From positions 62,001 through 126,000 of the forward strand of contig NZ_JAODTZ010000012.1 in the NCBI RefSeq assembly GCF_025399795.1: a stretch of DNA of 64,000 nt. The letters are read 5' to 3'. The DNA comes from Streptomyces rhizosphaerihabitans (GTDB taxonomy: Bacteria; Actinomycetota; Actinomycetes; Streptomycetales; Streptomycetaceae). The notes under the pieces were generated by a model. The model saw only the letters and a list, made by a program, of their open reading frames with translations, did not search any database and had not been told where the DNA came from. The position numbers were made by a program, and so were the translations under genes. Of this stretch, positions 60,404 through 64,000 are shown in pieces. Within the stretch, counting starts at the first letter, position 1. Each line of letters begins with the position of its first letter.

Positions 60404-61860
60404 GGAGGTACTTCCTCCGCGGATGCGGTTGAGGAGGTTCGGTCAGGGCGCAGCAGGGCGGCGGCCAGGGTCAGGGCCGTGGCCGCGATGACCGTGGCCA
60501 CCGTGAACGCCAGCCGGTAGCCGTTTGCCGTCGCCGCGACGACGTGCTCGCCCGCGCCGGTCAGCCGCTCGGTGCGGCTCGCCGCCAGTGTCGTCAGCAC
60601 GGCAAGGCCCAGTGAACCGCCCACCACCTGCGTGGTGTTGAAGAGTCCGGAGGCCAGGCCGGCGTCCTCCGCGCGGGCGCCGGACATGGCGAGCCCGGTC
60701 ACCGCGGGCATCGCGGCCGCGAATCCCGCGGAGAGCAGGAGCAGCGGGGGCAGCACGTCGGTGACGTACGCCCCTTCGACCGGGGCCCGGCTGAGCAGGG
60801 CGAGGCCCGCCGTGATGAGGGCGAGTCCGGCGAGCAGGACGCGGTACGGGCCGAAGCGGGCGATCGTGCGCGCCGACAGGCTCAGCATCAGTACGCCGAT
60901 GGTGATCGGCGCGGGCAGGAACGCCGTGCCGGTGAGCAACTCGCTGTAGCCGAGGACGCGTTGGAGGTAGAGCGCGCCGATGTACTGGAAGCCGTACATC
61001 CCGGCGATCATCAGGATCTGCACACCGTTCGCGCTCGTCAGGGTCCGGGAGCGGAGCAGCCGCAGCCGCAGCAGGGGGCGGGCGGCCCGCGCCTGGCGCA
61101 GGGTGAAGCCGGCGAAGAGGGCGAGCGCGAGCAGGCCGAGGGCGAGTGTGCCGCCGAGGCCGCGCTCCCCGGCGCCGACGATCGCGTACACCGTCAGCAT
61201 CAGGGCGCTGGTGACCAGGGCCGCGCCCGGATAGTCGGCGCCGCTGCCGAGGCCGGCTCCGTTGTCCGCGGTGAGGATCCGCAGTGCGGCAACCAGGGCC
61301 AGTACGCCGATCGGGAGGTTGATCAGAAAGATCCAGTGCCAGTCGAGGGCCTGCGTCAGCGCGCCGCCGAGGAAGGTGCCGAGGGCCCCGCCCGCTGCGC
61401 CGACCGCGCTGAACACCGCGATGGCGCGGCCCTGTTCGCGGGGCTCGGGGAAGAGCGCCACCAGCATGCCGAGGACCACGGCCGAGGTCATGGCCCCGCC
61501 GACCCCCTGGAGGGCGCGGGCCGCGACCAGCATGCCCTGCCCGTCGGCGACCCCGCACAGTACGGACGCCGCGGTGAACACGGCGAGCCCGGTGGTGAAC
61601 ATCCGCTTGCGGCCCACCAGGTCGCCGAGCCTGCCCACGAGCAGCAACAGCCCCCCGAACGGGATCAGATACGCGTTCACGACCCAGGCGAGCCCGGGGG
61701 CGGAGAAGCCGAGGTCGCCCTGGATGGCGGGCATGGCTACGGTGACGATGTTCCCGTCCAGGATCGTCATCAGCGTGCCGGCGCACAGGACGACGAGCGA
61801 GGCCCACCGGGAGTACGTTCGTGGTGTCGACGGCCTTGCCGGTTCGGTCCGGGACAGCAT
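60343..61860 (-). CDS. MFS efflux transporter, DHA2 (14-TMS drug:H+ antiporter-2) type
   Basis: The product is 505 aa with about 14 helices. The DHA2 motifs are LDGNIVTVAMPAIQGDLG in TM1, GRLGDLVGRKRMF between TM2 and TM3, and the motif-C glycine run VGAAGGALGTFLGG in TM5. It would export a small toxic molecule. The ATG at 61860 has GGAGG 8 nt upstream; starts farther upstream are weaker. It is divergent from an HxlR-type regulator across 136 bp, the usual arrangement for inducible efflux. Confidence 0.92.
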   Translation of the reverse strand: MLSRTEPARPSTPRTYSRWASLVVLCAGTLMTILDGNIVTVAMPAIQGDLGFSAPGLAWVVNAYLIPFGGLLLLVGRLGDLVGRKRMFTTGLAVFTAASVLCGVADGQGMLVAARALQGVGGAMTSAVVLGMLVALFPEPREQGRAIAVFSAVGAAGGALGTFLGGALTQALDWHWIFLINLPIGVLALVAALRILTADNGAGLGSGADYPGAALVTSALMLTVYAIVGAGERGLGGTLALGLLALALFAGFTLRQARAARPLLRLRLLRSRTLTSANGVQILMIAGMYGFQYIGALYLQRVLGYSELLTGTAFLPAPITIGVLMLSLSARTIARFGPYRVLLAGLALITAGLALLSRAPVEGAYVTDVLPPLLLLSAGFAAAMPAVTGLAMSGARAEDAGLASGLFNTTQVVGGSLGLAVLTTLAASRTERLTGAGEHVVAATANGYRLAFTVATVIAATALTLAAALLRPDRTSSTASAEEVPPHTPSSADPAVPGERIGTGT

Positions 61861-61996
61861 GACGATGACCTCCGTGTTCTCCATGGACCGCGTCGATATG
61901 GACCGCGTCGGTTCCACGGACGTTCTCCCTTGGTGCACGACTTGTAACGGGGTACATCGTCAGTGACCATGGAGATCGGCGTAAGGAGGTACTTCG

Positions 61997-62398
61997 ATGT
62001 CCCAGGGGAACACCGGTGTTACCTCGCAGGCAGTGCTCGCGCAGGCGTGCCCGGTCCGCGAGGTTCTTGACAGGGTCGCCGGAAAATGGAGCGTGCTGAT
62101 CATCGTGGCCGCCGCGCACGGCCCGATCCGCTTCACCGAACTGGAGCGCAGCGTCGAGGGGATCAGCCGCCGCATGCTGACCCTGACCCTGCGCAACCTT
62201 GAGCGCGACGGCCTCGTCACACGCACCGTGCATCCGACCGTACCGCCGAAGGTCGAGTACGAACTCACCCCGGTGGCCCGTGAGTTGCATGCGACGCTGC
62301 TCTCCCTGACCGACTGGGCCGAGCGGCACCGTGTCACGATCGCCGAATCCCGCGCGGCCTACGACGCCGAGCACCGGCCGGAGCCGGTCGACGCGTAG
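61997..62398 (+). CDS. HxlR-type winged-helix transcriptional regulator
   Basis: The product is 133 aa with the HxlR core CPVREVLDRVAGKWSVLI, FTELERSVEGISRRMLTLTL, and the wing EYELTPVARELH. A single Cys near the N-terminus (C18) is the conserved position that senses electrophiles or oxidants in several members. A strong AAGGAGG lies 8 nt before the ATG. It probably represses the divergent MFS pump; GTAACGGGGTAC at 61947-61958 in the shared gap is a possible half-site region. Confidence 0.9.
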   Translation: MSQGNTGVTSQAVLAQACPVREVLDRVAGKWSVLIIVAAAHGPIRFTELERSVEGISRRMLTLTLRNLERDGLVTRTVHPTVPPKVEYELTPVARELHATLLSLTDWAERHRVTIAESRAAYDAEHRPEPVDA

Positions 62399-62425
62399 GC
62401 CGCCCGGCGGCGTGGTCCGCAGAGG

Positions 62426-62848
62426 TCAGGACTCGAAATAACTGGGGTCGGTGGCCAGGGACTTGAAGACATCCCGGGGGCCCGGCAGGAGCCGGCGTTC
62501 CGTGAGGTCCATCAGACCGCAGACCGCCGTGATCTCGGCGGACACCGTGCCGTCGGCCTTCCGGATGGTCTGCTCCATGCGGAAACTCTTGCCCTCACCC
62601 CAGATGAAGGCGCACGTCACCTCGACCTCGTCGCCGGCGAGCAGCTCGCGCCGATAGCGGATGGTCGTCTCCAGCACGACCGGGCCCACGCGCCGGTCCG
62701 CCAGCTCCGGCTGGCTGATCCCCGCCGCGTGCAGCAACGACCAGCGGGCGTGCTCGGCGTATTGCAGATACACGCTCTGGTTCAGATGCCCCTGCACGTC
62801 GGTCTCGTATCCGCGAACGGTCACGGGGACGAAAAACGGCTCTGCCAC
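62426..62848 (-). CDS. Acyl-CoA thioesterase (4HBT hot-dog fold)
   Basis: The product is 140 aa. VTVRGYETDVQGHLNQSVYL with the catalytic-Asp position, EHARWSLLHAAG and IRYRRELLAGDEVEVTC are the 4-hydroxybenzoyl-CoA thioesterase family pattern. The GTG at 62848 follows GAAGGGAAA. A long open frame upstream is repeat-rich and not coding. The substrate is unknown. Confidence 0.85.
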   Translation of the reverse strand: MAEPFFVPVTVRGYETDVQGHLNQSVYLQYAEHARWSLLHAAGISQPELADRRVGPVVLETTIRYRRELLAGDEVEVTCAFIWGEGKSFRMEQTIRKADGTVSAEITAVCGLMDLTERRLLPGPRDVFKSLATDPSYFES

Positions 62849-62849
62849 G

Positions 62850-63042
62850 ACTTTCCCTTCGACGACTGCGACTGCTTCCACGACTGCGACTGCCGGTCCG
62901 ACTTGCAACTGCCTACCCGACGCCGACGGCGGCAAGACTGCAACTGCCTGCGTGCCTGCGTGCCTGCGTGCCTGCCCGAATGCGACGGCGACAAGACCGC
63001 AACTGCCCCGCTCTCTTGGGGGTTCTGCCGGCGCACCGCCCC
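62850..63042 (-). other. Repeat-rich spacer
   Basis: GACTGCGACTGC-type units dominate 62862-62990, including three perfect CCTGCGTG octamers plus a partial fourth (62947-62975). It separates the thioesterase from the next minus-strand gene. Confidence 0.7.
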
Positions 63043-63678
63043 TCACGTCCGCCGGGGCGAGGCCAGTGCGTAGCGGGCGCCCGTGCGCGGTTCCGTGTGC
63101 TCGCCGACCTGCCAGCCCGCCTTCTCCAGGGTGGCCGCGCAGGCGCGCAGTGCCTCGGGGTCCGGCTCGCGCACGGCGACGGCCTCCGGCTGCGGTGTCG
63201 CCCGTATCCGGTAGCCGCCGCCCTCCGCTCCGGCGGGCCGGTGTCCCGCCGCCTCCAGCGCGAGCGCGGCGGCCTGCACCAGATGCGTACGCTCCCAGGC
63301 GCACGGAAGGTCGGTGGCACCGTCCGGACGGGTCATCCGGCGCAGCTCAAGGAGCCCCTGCCATGCGCTGTGCACCTCTCTCAGCCGGGAGGGGCCCGCC
63401 GCGGGCCCCTCCTCGCCGCCGATGCGCGCGGCGAACACGCCGGACGCCGCCGGAGCGGACTCCTCGGCGGCGACGGCCGGCTCGGGAGTCCCGGGGGCCT
63501 CGCGCAGTCGATGCCCGGCCGGTGTGAGGAAGTGGTCGCGCGGGGGACGCGGATGGCGGAAGGCGAGCCCTCGCTTCACCAGGGCGGCGAGCTGGGCATC
63601 GGTGCCCTTCAGCCGCCCGGTCACGGGGTCGGCGCTGTCGATGAGGCGCCGCTGCGCGGCGCTCGGCGGTCGTGTCAC
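63043..63678 (-). CDS. Conserved actinomycete protein of unknown function
   Basis: The product is 211 aa, starting MTRPPSAAQRRLIDSADPVT at a GTG with GGAGGGAG upstream; a GTG at 63729 is an alternative. The first ~80 residues look like a small winged-helix (LKGTDAQLAALVKRGLAF, FLTPAGHRLRE). The C-terminal half (WERTHLVQAAALALEAAGHR ... LRACAATLEKAGWQV) may bind a ligand. I do not recognise a named family. It follows the histidine phosphatase gene and may be co-transcribed. Confidence 0.65.
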   Translation of the reverse strand: MTRPPSAAQRRLIDSADPVTGRLKGTDAQLAALVKRGLAFRHPRPPRDHFLTPAGHRLREAPGTPEPAVAAEESAPAASGVFAARIGGEEGPAAGPSRLREVHSAWQGLLELRRMTRPDGATDLPCAWERTHLVQAAALALEAAGHRPAGAEGGGYRIRATPQPEAVAVREPDPEALRACAATLEKAGWQVGEHTEPRTGARYALASPRRT

Positions 63679-63732
63679 GGCGCGCTCCCTCCACCACCGG
63701 GTGGTGCCGCGGCGCTCCTGCCCGGCCACGGC

Positions 63733-64000
63733 TCAGTGTTCCTCCGACCCCTCTCCCGCCGGGGCGAGCGGTCCATGGGAACAGTACGCGTCGGGTCTGA
63801 CATTCCAGCCGGCCACCACATGCCGCCGGTGCTCCGTGCTCAGCCGGCTCATCGTCCCGGTGCCGAGCTGGAAGAGGGCACCGGACTGGGCGGTCAGCCC
63901 GAGCCGCCGCGCGGTCAGCACCCGCAGGAAGTGGCCGTGCGAGACGACGACCACGCTGCCCTCCGACTCGGCCAGCGCCGCGTCGATCCTGGCCAGGGCC
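63733..64000 (-). CDS. Histidine phosphatase superfamily protein (partial, C-terminal part)
   Basis: The visible ~88 residues run off the right edge. VVVSHGHFLRVLTARRLGL has the second catalytic His of the phosphoglycerate-mutase/SixA fold (SHGHFLR), followed by FQLGTGTMSRLSTEHRRHVV and a C-terminal WN. The N-terminal RHG motif is outside the window. The frame stays open to 64000. Confidence 0.85.
   Translation of the reverse strand, partial: ALARIDAALAESEGSVVVVSHGHFLRVLTARRLGLTAQSGALFQLGTGTMSRLSTEHRRHVVAGWNVRPDAYCSHGPLAPAGEGSEEH

Noticed and set aside
62947..62975. CCTGCGTG octamers and GACTGC units as a CRISPR-like array
   Set aside because: Units are contiguous, have no spacers and no cas genes are nearby; this is simple-sequence expansion.

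Overview
The window is a high-GC actinomycete chromosome segment, most likely Streptomyces or a close relative. Supporting signs are strong G/C bias at third codon positions, frequent GTG and TTG starts, ATGA/GTGA start-stop overlaps, TTGAC-N17/18-TAgrrT promoters, and a set of Streptomyces-type families (DUF4328, DUF6193, TIGR04222-like, LuxR-family LAL regulators, GH46 chitosanase, secreted trypsin). No tRNA, rRNA, CRISPR array or prophage was seen. All identifications come from reading the sequence and recalling families; no database search was run.

Region 1 (1-16.8 kb) holds a candidate ribosomally synthesised, post-translationally modified peptide (RiPP) locus. Two back-to-back promoters lie between 3.97 and 4.22 kb. 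Leftward: a nucleotidyltransferase-fold protein with a C-terminal PqqD-like domain, then an ABC exporter (ATPase and two permeases). Rightward, in one overlapping operon: two radical SAM enzymes, a heme-oxygenase-like diiron oxidase (HDO), a 68-aa precursor-like peptide with no cysteine ending in an aromatic/Gly motif, a 1028-aa zinc-ribbon/nucleotide-cyclase/ATPase/TPR protein, an S8 subtilase without a signal peptide, and a GAF protein. Behind it are an S9 peptidase, an unrecognised protein, a Glu/Leu/Phe/Val dehydrogenase and a fold-type-I PLP enzyme, which may be a linked amino-acid module.

Region 2 (16.8-32.7 kb) is accessory DNA: a decayed stretch, a DUF4328 membrane protein, an anti-sigma-like gene fragment, then a two-giant-gene module of a 1448-aa secreted LamG protein and a 2310-aa RHS/YD-repeat polymorphic toxin with a Hint domain and an unrecognised C-terminal toxin. 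An overlapping DUF6193-type gene sits in the immunity position. A truncated second DUF4328 copy, abutting a frameshifted IS3-type OrfA remnant, closes the island and gives a 109-bp near-identical direct repeat on its two sides.

Region 3 (32.7-45.4 kb) has a CorA Mg transporter, a winged-helix (AlkZ/YcaQ-like) protein, a secreted trypsin, two LuxR-family regulators (a large LAL ATPase and a GAF-HTH protein), a two-gene acyl-CoA synthetase operon, and a zinc-ribbon/Mrr-like protein.

Region 4 (45.4-58.6 kb) is a purine-ureide-glyoxylate catabolic district: glyoxylate carboligase, tartronate semialdehyde reductase, hydroxypyruvate isomerase, OHCU decarboxylase, HIU hydrolase, urate oxidase, 8-oxoguanine-type deaminase and a xanthine/urate permease. 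Two shared operators are visible. One (TTCCG-N5-CGGAA) lies downstream of the promoters of gcl and hyi. The other (TCAACAA-palindrome overlapping a -35) precedes the uricase operon and also a catalase gene that survives only as its first ~22 codons.

Region 5 (58.6-64 kb) holds a secreted chitosanase, a TMEM175-type channel, a DHA2-type MFS efflux pump with a divergent HxlR regulator, a thioesterase, an unknown protein, and the end of a histidine phosphatase.
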